Shown here in pieces: positions 36,651 to 45,699 of a DNA stretch of 64,000 bases. The position numbers and the translations under genes are program-made. Each line of letters starts with the position of its first letter. The stretch's first letter is position 1. The notes below the pieces were generated by a model. That model was not told the origin of the DNA and did not search any database. It was given only the letters and a program-made list of their open reading frames with translations. Source of the DNA: Mesorhizobium sp. M4B.F.Ca.ET.203.01.1.1 (GTDB taxonomy: Bacteria; Pseudomonadota; Alphaproteobacteria; Rhizobiales; Rhizobiaceae); NCBI RefSeq assembly GCF_004791025.1, contig NZ_SRUO01000009.1, positions 1 to 64,000 on the forward strand, given 5' to 3'.

Positions 36651-36697
36651 TCTGGTCGCAGAGTATTCTGTTGCGGCGCGAACGCGCGCCGAGCGGA

Positions 36698-37738
36698 TCA
36701 GGCGGCAGCCGAAACCTGGCCGCTGGCCGGGACCGACGCGATCGTCTTCAGGATCTGCGAAGCGATCTGGTAGGGGTCGCCCTGCGAGTTCGGACGGCGA
36801 TCTTCCAGATAGCCCTTGTAGTCGTTCTTGACAAACGAGTGCGGCACGCGGATCGAGGCGCCGCGGTCGGCTATGCCGTAGCTGAACTTGTTCCACGGCG
36901 CGGTCTCGTGCTTGCCGGTCAGACGCTTGTCGTTATCCGGGCCGTAGACGGCGATGTGATCCATCAGGTTCTTGTCGAACTCGGCCATCAGCGCTTCGAA
37001 ATAGGCCTTGCCGCCGACTTCGCGCATATAGGCGGTCGAGAAGTTGGCGTGCATGCCCGAGCCGTTCCAGTCGGTGTCGCCGAGCGGCTTGCAGTGGTAC
37101 TCGATGTCGATGCCGTACTTCTCGGTCAGGCGCTGCAGCAGGTAGCGGGCCATCCACATCTGGTCGGCGGCCTTCTTGGAGCCCTTGCCGAAAATCTGGA
37201 ATTCCCACTGGCCCTTGGCCACCTCGGCGTTGATGCCTTCATGGTTGATGCCGGCGGCGAGGCACTGGTCGAGATGCTCCTCGACGATCTGGCGCGCGAC
37301 CGAGCCGACGTTCGAGTAGCCGACGCCGGTATAGTACGGGCCCTGCGGCGCCGGGTAGCCGCTCTCGGGGAAGCCGAGCGGACGGCCGTCCTTGTAGAAG
37401 AAATACTCCTGCTCGAAGCCGAACCAGGCGCCCTCGTCATCGAGGATGGTGGCGCGCTTGTTGGAGACATGCGGCGTCACGCCATCGGGCATCATCACTT
37501 CGCACATCACCAGCACGCCGTTGGTGCGGGCCGGATCCGGGAACACGGCGACCGGCTTCAGCACGCAGTCGGAACTGTGGCCTTCGGCCTGCTGGGTCGA
37601 GGAGCCGTCGAAGCCCCACAGCGGCAGCTGCTCGAGCGTCGGGAACTCGGCAAACTCCTTGATCTGGGTCTTGCCGCGAAGATTGGGGACCGGTGTGTAT
37701 CCGTCGAGCCAGATATACTCGAGCTTGTATTTGGTCAT
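36698..37738 (-). CDS. glnII: Glutamine synthetase type II (eukaryote-like)
   Basis: This 346-residue enzyme is the second, heat-labile glutamine synthetase of rhizobia, not adenylylated. It begins MTKYKLEYIWLDGYTPVPNLRGKT and shows WGFDGSSTQQAEG, DTDWNGSGMHANFST and the RGASIRVPHS nucleotide-site segment. It lacks the GSI adenylylation tyrosine region. It converges on glnBA; both ends are sealed by terminators. A sigma-54 promoter and NtrC-like site lie upstream, and the divergent small gene gstI is its likely translational inhibitor. Confidence 0.97.
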   Translation of the reverse strand: MTKYKLEYIWLDGYTPVPNLRGKTQIKEFAEFPTLEQLPLWGFDGSSTQQAEGHSSDCVLKPVAVFPDPARTNGVLVMCEVMMPDGVTPHVSNKRATILDDEGAWFGFEQEYFFYKDGRPLGFPESGYPAPQGPYYTGVGYSNVGSVARQIVEEHLDQCLAAGINHEGINAEVAKGQWEFQIFGKGSKKAADQMWMARYLLQRLTEKYGIDIEYHCKPLGDTDWNGSGMHANFSTAYMREVGGKAYFEALMAEFDKNLMDHIAVYGPDNDKRLTGKHETAPWNKFSYGIADRGASIRVPHSFVKNDYKGYLEDRRPNSQGDPYQIASQILKTIASVPASGQVSAAA

Positions 37739-37817
37739 TCTAGAGCCTCTCGTTGCTTGATCACCGCGCAGGGCGACGACGCATGGCCGGGCCGAGCCGA
37801 CCTGCCGCGTCTTAAAA

Positions 37818-37833
37818 AGCAATTCGTGTGCCA
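37818..37833 (-). promoter_or_regulatory. Sigma-54 (-24/-12) promoter of glnII
   Basis: The minus strand reads TGGCAC-ACGAA-TTGCT, a full match to TGGCAC-N5-TTGCW. The start site would be near 37807, leaving a leader of about 69 bases before the glnII ATG. This leader is the expected target of GstI-type inhibition. Confidence 0.85.
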
Positions 37834-37927
37834 CTCCGGCAGTGGAGGGTGCGGCAAAATGGTCGTCACAAAGCGCTGAATTTGCTGAGCCGCCTCAGCG
37901 ATGCGTTCAGATCGATCAAAAGCATAG

Positions 37928-37948
37928 TTTGCACAAAAATAGTGCAAA
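37928..37948. promoter_or_regulatory. NtrC-type binding site between glnII and gstI
   Basis: TTTGCAC (37928-37934) and GTGCAAA (37942-37948) form a perfect 7-bp dyad with 7 bases between. The core is TGC-N11-GCA, the NtrC spacing. It lies about 100 bp upstream of the glnII sigma-54 promoter and 100 bp upstream of gstI, so it can serve both: activating glnII and, as known in Rhizobium, repressing gstI. The rest of the 309-bp gap shows only an AT-rich stretch near 37950-37985. Confidence 0.7.
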
Positions 37949-38047
37949 TACTGATCTTTTTGTGGGCATATTGCCTAAATGAGTCGCAACCACTATCTTG
38001 GAAAGTAGATGAATCGACAGGCTCCTGGAGAAGAAGGGAGATCGCCA

Positions 38048-38242
38048 ATGCAAGTCACCCCGTCCCGTCCGTCGGCAAAGATTTTGATGTTCCCCCTGGC
38101 AGGGCGCAAATCTGCCTCAAATTTAGGCGCAAAGGCCAAGTTCGCGGCAGAGCTTGCCTCGCTGCGCAACACGCATGCCGATTTTGATGGCTGGTACCAC
38201 GAGGCGGCGATTGAGGAAGAGAGCACGCAGCGCAAGAGCTGA
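38048..38242 (+). CDS. gstI: DUF2735 small protein, probable glutamine synthetase translation inhibitor (GstI)
   Basis: This 64-residue protein reads MQVTPSRPSAKILMFPLAGRK, then a basic Ala/Lys helix and an acidic segment with HADFDGWYHEAAI, and ends polar. It fits the DUF2735 family, and its position divergent from glnII matches gstI of Rhizobium leguminosarum, whose product blocks glnII translation when nitrogen is plentiful. The function here is inferred from that system. GGGAG precedes ATG 38048. A strong bidirectional terminator follows. Confidence 0.82.
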   Translation: MQVTPSRPSAKILMFPLAGRKSASNLGAKAKFAAELASLRNTHADFDGWYHEAAIEEESTQRKS

Positions 38243-38270
38243 TCGAGCCCTCCAGGGATTTCAGAATGGG

Positions 38271-38304
38271 AAAAGCCCGGCGTGATCACTCACGCCGGGC
38301 TTTT
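38271..38304. terminator. Bidirectional terminator between gstI and the MHS transporter gene
   Basis: AAAAGCCCGGCGTGA and TCACGCCGGGCTTTT are near-perfect inverted arms, giving a GC stem flanked by A and T runs, so it can stop transcripts from both sides. It lies 28 bp after gstI and 22 bp beyond the transporter stop. Confidence 0.85.
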
Positions 38305-38326
38305 GCTTTGAGCGCCTGAGCAGCGC

Positions 38327-40213
38327 CTACTGCTTGGTGTTGAGGTCGGTTCCCAGCGTATCCCTGACGAAGATCATGCCGATGATCAGCGACATGGCGG
38401 CGATCACCACCGGGTACCAGAGGCCGTAATAGATATCGCCCTTGTAGGCGCTGAGCGCGAATACCGTCGCCGGCAAGAGACCGCCGAACCAGCCATTGCC
38501 GATGTGGTAGGGCAGCGACATGCCGGTGTAGCGGATGCGGGTCGGGAACATCTCGACCAGGATCGCCGCGATCGGCCCGTAGACCATGGTGACGAACAGC
38601 ACGAGGATGAACAGGATGCCGATGGTCATCGGCCAGTTCACCGCCGCCGGATCGGCGAACATGGCAAACGCGCCGCCGCCCGGAATGCTGTAGACGGTGA
38701 TCTCGGGCGCACCCGCCGCCTCATCCTTGGTCAGCAGCTTGTCTTTGACGGCCTGGTCGACAGCAACCGTCGTCTTCTCGCCGCCGCGGATCGCCGCCGC
38801 GTCGAGCTTGAGCTCGGGATTGGCCGCGACAAAGGCGTCGAGCTTCTGGTCCGGCACCTTGGCCGCCGCGCGCTTCAGCGGATAACCGCCGTCCCGCAAC
38901 GACATGTTGACCGCCTTGACGAAGGCAGCGTCCTTGGCCTTGGCCTGATCGCCGGCGGCGACGGCGTCGTAGGACTCCACCGTCTCATTGCCGATCTTGA
39001 CCGATGCGGCCGTTCCGGGTGCCGCCGTCGTGACCACGTCGTAAGGCACCGAGTTCTTGGTCAGGAACGAGGTGGCGATATCGCAGGACGTCGTGAACTT
39101 CGCCGTGCCGACCGGGTTGAACTGGAACTTGCAGTCGCCGGGCGCCGCGGTCACCGTCGCACGGGTGTTCTGCTGCGCGGTGGCGAGCGCCGGATTGGCA
39201 GCCCAGGTCAGTGCCTTGAACAGCGGGAAGGTGCAGACGATGCCCAAGGCGAGGCCGGCCATGATGATCGGCTTGCGGCCGATCTTGTCGGATAGCCAGC
39301 CGAACACGACGAAGAAGATCGAGCCGATCGCCAGCGCCACCGCGATCATGATGTTGACCGACTGCGGGTCGACCTTCAGCACGTTCTGCAGGAAGAACAG
39401 CGCGTAGAACTGGCCGTTGTACCAGATCACGGCCTGGCCGGCGGTGAGGCCGAGCAGCGCCAGCAGCGCGATCTTGGCATTCTTCCACTGGCCGAAGGCT
39501 TCCGAGAGCGGTGCCTTCGAACCCTTGCCTTCCTCCTTCATGCGCTGGAACGTCGGCGACTCCGAGAGCGAGAGCCGGATCCAGATCGAGATGGCGAGCA
39601 GCACGAAGGAGACGATGAAGGGAATGCGCCAGCCCCAATCGGCATAGGTTTCCTTGCTCATCGACCCCTGCACGATGAGGATGACGATCAGCGACAGGAA
39701 CAGACCGAGCGTCGCCGTCGTCTGGATCCAGGAGGTGTAGAAGCCGCGGCGATCGTCGGGGGCATGCTCGGCGACATAGGTGGCGGCGCCGCCATACTCG
39801 CCGCCGAGCGCCAGGCCCTGCAGCATGCGCAGCCCGATAAGGATCACCGGCGCGGCGATGCCCCAACTGGCATAGCCTGGCAAGAGACCGACCAGGAAGG
39901 TCGACAGGCCCATGATCGTCATGGTGACGAGGAAGGTGTATTTGCGGCCGACAAGATCGCCGATGCGGCCGAACAGCAGAGCGCCGAAGGGGCGGACCAG
40001 GAACCCGGCGGCGAAGGCGAGCAGCGCGAAGATGTTGCGCGTCGCTTCCGGCGCCGAGGAGAAGAAGGTGGCGCCGATGAAAGCCGCCAGCGAGCCGTAG
40101 AGATAGAAGTCGTACCATTCGAAAACGGTGCCGAGCGAGGAAGCGAAGATAACCTTCTTCTCCTCCCGCGTCATGCCGCGGCTTGTTCCGCCGGCGGTCG
40201 ATGCCATTGCCAT
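38327..40213 (-). CDS. MHS-family MFS transporter with a large internal insertion
   Basis: This 628-residue permease starts with the metabolite:H+ symporter pattern VIFASSLGTVFEWYDFYLYGSLAAF, then GALLFGRIGDLVGRKYTF (loop 2-3 signature) and LQGLALGGEYGGAATYVAEH. Family members usually have about 430-550 residues. Here a polar segment of about 190 residues (about 335-525) lies between late helices and includes two cysteines, FQFNPV and a Lys/Ala-rich part. The substrate is unknown, probably a small carboxylate. The ATG at 40213 follows GGGAGGAC. Confidence 0.9.
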   Translation of the reverse strand: MAMASTAGGTSRGMTREEKKVIFASSLGTVFEWYDFYLYGSLAAFIGATFFSSAPEATRNIFALLAFAAGFLVRPFGALLFGRIGDLVGRKYTFLVTMTIMGLSTFLVGLLPGYASWGIAAPVILIGLRMLQGLALGGEYGGAATYVAEHAPDDRRGFYTSWIQTTATLGLFLSLIVILIVQGSMSKETYADWGWRIPFIVSFVLLAISIWIRLSLSESPTFQRMKEEGKGSKAPLSEAFGQWKNAKIALLALLGLTAGQAVIWYNGQFYALFFLQNVLKVDPQSVNIMIAVALAIGSIFFVVFGWLSDKIGRKPIIMAGLALGIVCTFPLFKALTWAANPALATAQQNTRATVTAAPGDCKFQFNPVGTAKFTTSCDIATSFLTKNSVPYDVVTTAAPGTAASVKIGNETVESYDAVAAGDQAKAKDAAFVKAVNMSLRDGGYPLKRAAAKVPDQKLDAFVAANPELKLDAAAIRGGEKTTVAVDQAVKDKLLTKDEAAGAPEITVYSIPGGGAFAMFADPAAVNWPMTIGILFILVLFVTMVYGPIAAILVEMFPTRIRYTGMSLPYHIGNGWFGGLLPATVFALSAYKGDIYYGLWYPVVIAAMSLIIGMIFVRDTLGTDLNTKQ

Positions 40214-40399
40214 TGAAAAGTCCTCCCGTGAGATCCCGTCTGTCCGCGATGGCTGCGCGCCATCGTCCACCTCTCCTCCGAGAGCAGACTCAAAGACGCA
40301 GCCACAGGTAAAAAGTGGCAGAAAGCGCCGGCGAAAGGCACCGCGACGATGGGATTATGACTTTCGTATTAGGTGCAGTGCGAAAGCGGAGCGCTGCGC

Positions 40400-41191
40400 T
40401 CAGGCTTTCAGCGCCTCGAGCAGGCCGATGGCCGCCAACATGTCGCGCTTGCGGGCCGAGCGGCGCGCCACGGCCTCGGCGTCCTGGCCCCAATGCTCGA
40501 TCTGCCAGTCCTCGTCGACATGGGCTGCGGCCCAGGCCGTTTCGCCATCGAGTTCGCCGAAATCGACAGCCATGGCCAGCAGCGCCGATCCGGTCAGCGA
40601 GGTCATGACATGGATGGCGGCGAGCCGCAGCGGCTCGTTGCGCTGCGCAAGATGGGCGCCGAGCACGGCGATGGTCTCGCGCGGCTGCTCGACATGAACG
40701 ATGCCCTCGGCGAGAAGGAAGCGGGCGCCAAGCGCGCCGCGCGCCCAATCGATGACCGGGTCCCAAAGCTGGTTCTGCCGGTCTACCAGCCCTTGCGGGC
40801 CATCGGCGCGGTAGCAGAGCAAGTCGGACGAGGCGAAGCGCAGGATATCCTCCAGCACCGCCTGCGGATCGCTGGCCACGCCGTCGATGGCGGTGTTGAC
40901 GAGGCGCATGACCGGCATGGTGACGGGGTCGATGACCTCGCCTTGCGCGTCGAACTCGCCGGCAACCAGGGCCGCCGCCTTTTCGGTTGGCAGCGCCAGC
41001 AGTGTCTTGCCTGGCGTGCGTACCGGCCTGCCGTCGAGATGGACGGCAAAGCCCTCCTCAACCGGCGCGAGCGAGACGGTCTTGTAGAAGCGCTTCGGCA
41101 GCGGCGTCTTCATCTGGATCTGGGCGCGGCGCACGGGATCGGGATCGGAGAGCTGCTTTCCCGCTTCGAGGTCATTGAGGATGTCGCGCAT
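40400..41191 (-). CDS. ATP12 family F1-ATPase assembly chaperone
   Basis: This 263-residue protein matches ATP12, which helps assemble the F1 alpha subunit in mitochondria and alphaproteobacteria. It shows KRFYKTVSLAPVEEGFAVHLDGRPVRTPGKTLLALPTE near residue 33, the conserved MRLVNTAIDG and DLLCYRADGPQGLVDRQ, and the TSLTGSALLAMAV helix. It follows the EamA gene by 10 bp on the same strand and probably shares the rluA-type/eamA transcript. Confidence 0.93.
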   Translation of the reverse strand: MRDILNDLEAGKQLSDPDPVRRAQIQMKTPLPKRFYKTVSLAPVEEGFAVHLDGRPVRTPGKTLLALPTEKAAALVAGEFDAQGEVIDPVTMPVMRLVNTAIDGVASDPQAVLEDILRFASSDLLCYRADGPQGLVDRQNQLWDPVIDWARGALGARFLLAEGIVHVEQPRETIAVLGAHLAQRNEPLRLAAIHVMTSLTGSALLAMAVDFGELDGETAWAAAHVDEDWQIEHWGQDAEAVARRSARKRDMLAAIGLLEALKA

Positions 41192-41201
41192 GTCGAACTC
41201 C

Positions 41202-42119
41202 TTACGCTGGAACCTGCCTGCGCGGCCGGTTGACGATGATGAGGCCGGCGGCGATCAGGCCGAGCGCCAGGAAGATCCTGACTGTCGGCGGCTCGCCCAG
41301 CAGCACCGCGCCGCACAGAACGCCGAAGACCGGGGACAGGAAGGCGAAGCTCGACAGGCCGGCCGCCGGATAGCGCGTGAGCAGCCAGAACCACAACACA
41401 TAGGTGAATGCGACGATATAGAAAGACTGGAACAGCAGCGCCAGGGTCGGCAAGGCGGTGACCGCGCGGATGGGCGGGCCGGCGAAAGGCATCACCAGCA
41501 AACCGACGACAGCTGCGCCAGCCAGTTGGTAGAGCAGCAGTTTCTCGGCGCTGGTCTCGACCAGTTTCGACCGCTTGATGACGATGCTGGTCATCGCCCA
41601 CAGGATCCCCGACCCGAGGCTGAGCAGATCACCGGTGAGTGTGGCAGTGTTGCCGGCAACGATGCCGTCGGAGAAGACCGCCGCAAGGCCGCAGAAGGCC
41701 AGAACCAGTCCGCCCAGCTTGCGCGCGTTGATGCGCTCGCCGAGCAGGAAATGACCGCCGATCAAGACCCAGAACGGCATGGTGTTGACCAGCAGCGTGT
41801 TGCGGGCAACGGTTGTGTATTCCAGCCCGATATAGAGGCACAGGAACTCGACGCCGAAGAGCACCCCGACAATGATGCCGGCGACAAGCGTCCCGTCCGC
41901 TTCGAACAGCTTGATGCCGCGGAGCCGACACCATCCGAGCACGCAAAGCCCGCCGAGGATCGAGCGCGCGATCGAGACGAAGACGGGATCATAGCCGGCG
42001 TAGGAGACCTTGGCGGCGACATAGTTCAGCCCCCAGGAGAAGGTCAGCCCGACCATGATCGCGGCGGCCGCCATGTCGACCGCATCCCGGCGATCGAGCG
42101 CGCCGGTGGCGCCGCTCAC
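41202..42119 (-). CDS. EamA-type DMT family transporter
   Basis: This 305-residue membrane protein has ten hydrophobic helices in two EamA repeats. The first includes FSWGLNYVAAKVSYAGYDPVFVSIAR, the second WAMTSIVIKRSKLVETSAEKLLLYQL. The substrate is unknown; family members export amino acids or metabolites. Its start overlaps the RluA-type gene stop by 4 bp, so expression is coupled. Confidence 0.91.
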   Translation of the reverse strand: MSGATGALDRRDAVDMAAAAIMVGLTFSWGLNYVAAKVSYAGYDPVFVSIARSILGGLCVLGWCRLRGIKLFEADGTLVAGIIVGVLFGVEFLCLYIGLEYTTVARNTLLVNTMPFWVLIGGHFLLGERINARKLGGLVLAFCGLAAVFSDGIVAGNTATLTGDLLSLGSGILWAMTSIVIKRSKLVETSAEKLLLYQLAGAAVVGLLVMPFAGPPIRAVTALPTLALLFQSFYIVAFTYVLWFWLLTRYPAAGLSSFAFLSPVFGVLCGAVLLGEPPTVRIFLALGLIAAGLIIVNRPRRQVPA

Positions 42120-43102
42120 CCCTCCTCCTCCGCGCTCTGCTCATCGAAGCCGATCAGATTCCAGCTCTGGCGCATATGCGGCGGCATCGGCGCGGTGACG
42201 TCGATGACGCCCTTGTCCGGGTGCGGGATGAGGATGCGGCGCGCATGCAGATGCAGTCGGTTCTGCATGCCGCCCGGAAAATCCCAATTGGTATCGGCCT
42301 CGAAATATTTGGGATCGCCGATGATAGGGCAGCCGATATGAGCGGCGTGGACGCGCAGCTGATGGGTGCGGCCGGTATAGGGCTCCATCTCCAGCCAGGA
42401 CAGCGATTGCGCCGCTTGCTCGACGACGCGGTAGTAGGACACCGCATGGTCGGCGCCCTTCTCGCCGTGTTTGGCGATGCGCACGCGGTCGCCGTCCGGT
42501 GTCGGCTCCTTGATCAACCAGGTCGAGATCTTGTCTTCGCGCTTCGGCGGCACGCCCTTGACCAGCGCCCAGTAGGTCTTCTTGGTCTCGCGCGCCCGGA
42601 AGGCTTCCGACAGCTTCATCGCCGCAAGGCGGGTGCGGGCGACGACCAGCACGCCGGAGGTGTCGCGATCGAGCCGGTGCACCAGGCGCGGCTTCTCGCC
42701 CTTCTGGTTGCGCCAGGCCTCCAGCATGTCGTCGACATTACGGGTGACGCCGGAGCCGCCCTGCACGGCGAGCCCCGCCGGCTTGTTGAAGACGAAGACC
42801 TTCGCATCCTCGTGCAGAAGCATCTTGGCGAGCACATCGGCGTCGCCCTGGTTGCGGATCGAATGGCCGGTGAGCGGCGCATCGCCCTTCTTGTCGACGT
42901 CGAGCGGCGGAATGCGGACCGTCTGGCCGGGCTCGACGCGGGTGTCGGCCTTCACCCTGCTGCCGTCGACGCGGATCTGGCCGGAGCGCAGGAGCTTCTG
43001 CAGATGGCCGAAGCCGAGACCCGGAAAATGGGTCTTGAACCAGCGGTCGAGCCGCATGCCCGCCTCGCCGGCCTCCACCGTGATCTGTTCAACGCCTGCC
43101 AT
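42116..43102 (-). CDS. RluA family 23S rRNA pseudouridine synthase
   Basis: This 328-residue enzyme isomerises uridines in rRNA. It has an N-terminal S4 RNA-binding domain (GMRLDRWFKTHFPGLGFGHLQKLLRSGQIRVDG) and the catalytic signature HRLDRDTSGVLVVART with the active Asp near residue 145. C-terminal motifs PYTGRTHQLRVHAAHIG fit the RluC/RluD group. It is first of the rluA-type, eamA, ATP12 series. Confidence 0.94.
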   Translation of the reverse strand: MAGVEQITVEAGEAGMRLDRWFKTHFPGLGFGHLQKLLRSGQIRVDGSRVKADTRVEPGQTVRIPPLDVDKKGDAPLTGHSIRNQGDADVLAKMLLHEDAKVFVFNKPAGLAVQGGSGVTRNVDDMLEAWRNQKGEKPRLVHRLDRDTSGVLVVARTRLAAMKLSEAFRARETKKTYWALVKGVPPKREDKISTWLIKEPTPDGDRVRIAKHGEKGADHAVSYYRVVEQAAQSLSWLEMEPYTGRTHQLRVHAAHIGCPIIGDPKYFEADTNWDFPGGMQNRLHLHARRILIPHPDKGVIDVTAPMPPHMRQSWNLIGFDEQSAEEEG

Positions 43103-43144
43103 TTGTCTCGCTTTGCCTCTTCGGAAGCGGGGGCAATAGCACTA

Positions 43145-43193
43145 ATGCATGTCGCCCAAAAGTGTCTGGCGGTTTTGGGACAACGACATGCAT
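43145..43193. repeat. 49-bp palindromic repeat element
   Basis: ATGCATGTCG (43145-43154) and CGACATGCAT (43184-43193) are perfect 10-bp inverted arms, with inner arms CCCAAAA and TTTTGGG. The centre contains the core AGTGTCTGGCGG, related to the ACCGCTACGCACT core of the repeats at 6235 and 46790. Such elements recur in Mesorhizobium chromosomes. It lies between crcB and the RluA-type gene. Confidence 0.75.
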
Positions 43194-43201
43194 GAACAAA
43201 C

Positions 43202-43576
43202 CTAAGGCAGGCTTCTTGCGAGCCAAAGACCCAGAAACAGGGCGAGGATCGCGCCAATGACGCTGGCGAGCGCGTACCCGAACGCCGGTAGCGTCGCGCC
43301 GCGCTCCCAAAGCGTGGCGAAATCGAGCGAAAAGGCCGAGAAGGTGGTGAAGCCGCCGAGGATGCCGGTGGCCACGAACAGCCGCACTTCGTTCGAGCCG
43401 CCGCGCCGCGCGAGCACGGCGATGAACAGACCCATGACGAACGAGCCGAGGATGTTGATCGCCATCGTGCCCCAGGGATAGTTGGGGCCGACCAGGCGCA
43501 GGGTGCCCATATTGGTCAGGTGGCGGATGCCGGCGCCGATGCCGCCGCCGATGACAACGAGAAGTAGATTGGCCAT
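43202..43576 (-). CDS. crcB: Fluoride efflux protein CrcB (Fluc)
   Basis: This 124-residue, four-helix protein forms dual-topology fluoride channels. It shows GGGIGAGIRHLTNMG, GTMAINILGSFVMGLF and the signature GILGGFTTFSAFSLDFATLWERG, whose TFSTF-like phenylalanines line the pore. No fluoride riboswitch is visible in the 31 bp between it and the DUF779 gene. Confidence 0.95.
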   Translation of the reverse strand: MANLLLVVIGGGIGAGIRHLTNMGTLRLVGPNYPWGTMAINILGSFVMGLFIAVLARRGGSNEVRLFVATGILGGFTTFSAFSLDFATLWERGATLPAFGYALASVIGAILALFLGLWLARSLP

Positions 43577-43607
43577 GGCGGCTTTCTGCCGTTGCCGGAT
43601 TGCCCGG

Positions 43608-43972
43608 TCAATCCCTCTCGATGGCGGAGGGAACCGTGCAGATCGTCGAGCGCGTCAGAAACCGCCTCTCGCGGCCATTGTCGAGCGAGAACATGCCGCC
43701 TCTGCCCGGCACCACGTCGATGATCAAATTCGTGTGTTTCCAGGCTTCGTACTGTGAGGCGCTATATAGACCGGCGTGTCGCCGATCTCGCCCAGCATGA
43801 CGTCGCCGTCGCCGACGATGAAATCGCCGCGCGGGTAGCACATCGGCGAGGAGCCGTCGCAGCAGCCGCCGGACTGGTGGAACAGGACCGGGCCGTGATC
43901 GGCGATGATGTCGGCGAGGAACGCCTCTGCCTCCGGCGTGGCGGACACTTTGCCCAGCGATTTCTTGTCCAA
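43608..43972 (-). pseudogene. DUF779 family gene with a single-base frameshift
   Basis: The first two thirds (TTG start 43972 with GGAGG upstream) encode KVSATPEAEAFLADII, HQSGGCCDGSSPMCYPRGDF and GDTPVYIA; the rest is in another frame and encodes SQYEAWKHTNLIIDVVPGRGGMFSLDNG. Joining the frames by adding one base near 43759-43763 restores a family-length protein of about 121 residues. DUF779 proteins regularly accompany aldehyde dehydrogenases, as here. Either a real null mutation or an assembly error. Confidence 0.85.
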
Positions 43973-44038
43973 GATGTCCTCCCCCTGTTTGAAGGGGGGA
44001 CGCGGCGAACCGCGCCCTCCCCGCACCTCGGGAGTCGA

Positions 44039-45556
<1,518 letters not shown>

Positions 45557-45664
45557 TGTCTGCCTCCCAGCAAAACAGCGCCACGGAATGTGTCGCGTCG
45601 CGGGAGACAGTCGCGGATGGCTTTTAGCTTGTCAGCCCGGGGTCGGACGATCGCAGCCGCCGAG

Positions 45665-45682
45665 TGTCGCAGAACTGCGACA
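45665..45682. promoter_or_regulatory. Perfect palindrome, probable operator of the GAF-Fis regulator
   Basis: TGTCGCAG-AA-CTGCGACA is an 18-bp perfect dyad in the 143-bp gap between the regulator and the aldehyde dehydrogenase gene. A looser TGTCGC...GACA copy lies near 45593-45611. TGTCGC/GCGACA sites are known for AcoR-like regulators. It is the natural target of the product of the upstream gene. Confidence 0.65.
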
Positions 45683-45699
45683 GGTCGGGTCCGGGAAAA

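Noticed and set aside
43577..43607. Fluoride riboswitch before crcB
   Set aside because: Only 31 bp separate crcB from the preceding gene, too short for that aptamer.
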